NCBI GenBank assembly: GCA_900769205.1
Contig: CAAGFS010000134.1
Span: 1 to 5,374 of the forward strand
Source: Clostridia bacterium
GTDB lineage: Bacteria; Bacillota; Clostridia; Christensenellales; CAG-917
Direction: 5' to 3'
Length of the DNA: 5,374 nucleotides
Of this stretch, positions 5,169-5,374 are shown in pieces. The position numbers and the translations under genes were made by a program. Position 1 is the stretch's first letter; each line of letters opens with the position of its first letter. Under the pieces are notes generated by a model. The model had not been told where the DNA came from and ran no database searches. It saw only the letters and a program-made list of their open reading frames with translations.

Positions 5169-5374
5169 TCAAAGCAGTTTTATTCCCGCTTCTTCGCATC
5201 TTTCTATCATCTCTGTCGGCCACAGACTTGCCTGAACTTCGCCGATGTGCGCCTTTTTAAGAATGAGCATACACAATCTCGACTGTCCTATTCCGCCTCC
5301 GATCGTAAGCGGAAGGGTGCCTTGCATAATCTGCTTGTGATAGTCGTTTTTCAGTCTGTCCGTCGCGCCCGCGA
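5169..5374 (-). CDS. asnA: Aspartate--ammonia ligase (asparagine synthetase A), C-terminal part
   Basis: Sixty-eight codons run from the right edge to the TGA at 5169-5171; the N-terminal three quarters of the protein (about 330 residues in E. coli) lie outside the window. AsnA makes asparagine from aspartate and ammonia through an aspartyl-AMP intermediate, in the cytosol. The visible part aligns with the E. coli C-terminus: a G-A-T-D-R-L-K segment, then P-L-T-I-G-G-G-I-G-Q-S-R-L-C-M-L (the class II motif 3 equivalent that holds ATP), then K-K-A-H-I-G-E-V-Q-A-S-L-W-P and a short tail. The G-G-G-I-G-Q-S-R-L and H-I-G-x-V-Q-A-x-x-W-P strings are diagnostic. The stop is 42 nt before the aspS start, with no terminator or promoter visible between them, so the two are probably co-transcribed. 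Any promoter or T-box leader would lie beyond the right edge. Confidence 0.96.
   Translation of the reverse strand, partial: AGATDRLKNDYHKQIMQGTLPLTIGGGIGQSRLCMLILKKAHIGEVQASLWPTEMIERCEEAGIKLL

Overview
This window looks like chromosomal DNA from an uncultured, low-to-medium GC member of the Bacillota, probably Clostridia. The signs are purine-rich AGGAG-type ribosome binding sites, a consensus sigma-A-type promoter, short lysine-rich lipoprotein signal peptides with LVAC lipoboxes, and an intrinsic terminator. This assignment is an inference from style; no marker in the window fixes the genus. All five supported genes lie on the minus strand, so transcription runs from the right end to the left end.

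Right to left, the first block is asnA (5169-5374, only the last 68 codons present), then aspS (3375-5126, complete), then a predicted lipoprotein with a beta-propeller-like repeat (1943-3337). The gaps are 42 and 37 nt with no promoter or terminator visible in them, so these three are probably co-transcribed. A 12-bp GC-rich hairpin with a T tract (1903-1935) closes the unit 7 nt after the lipoprotein stop. AsnA makes asparagine from aspartate, ATP and ammonia. AspS charges tRNA-Asp. Both activate aspartate as the aspartyl-adenylate on related class II folds, so the pair splits the aspartate pool between asparagine synthesis and translation. The lipoprotein has no evident link to them beyond its position.

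Immediately after the terminator comes a short-chain dehydrogenase/reductase (1169-1894) of FabG type. Its catalytic-region signature resembles the group that includes the EF-P 5-aminopentanone reductase YmfI. Its start codon sits 8 nt past the terminator T tract and has no Shine-Dalgarno sequence. Its stop codon sits on the edge of a 125-nt imperfect palindrome (1046-1170).

The stretch from 595 to 1168 has no convincing gene. It holds the palindrome, about 330 nt of AT-rich DNA with no recognisable content (715-1045), and a perfect-consensus promoter (686-714) about 85 nt upstream of the last gene. That gene (1-594, running off the left edge) encodes a second, unrelated lipoprotein with a Gly/Asn/Asp-rich linker and no recognised function.

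The most notable observations are these: the AspRS has features of the alphaproteobacterial-type enzyme but carries Leu at the position that marks tRNA-Asp discrimination; the palindrome abuts the SDR stop codon; and the SDR starts directly behind a terminator without a Shine-Dalgarno sequence. I see no CRISPR array, tRNA, rRNA, transposase or phage gene.
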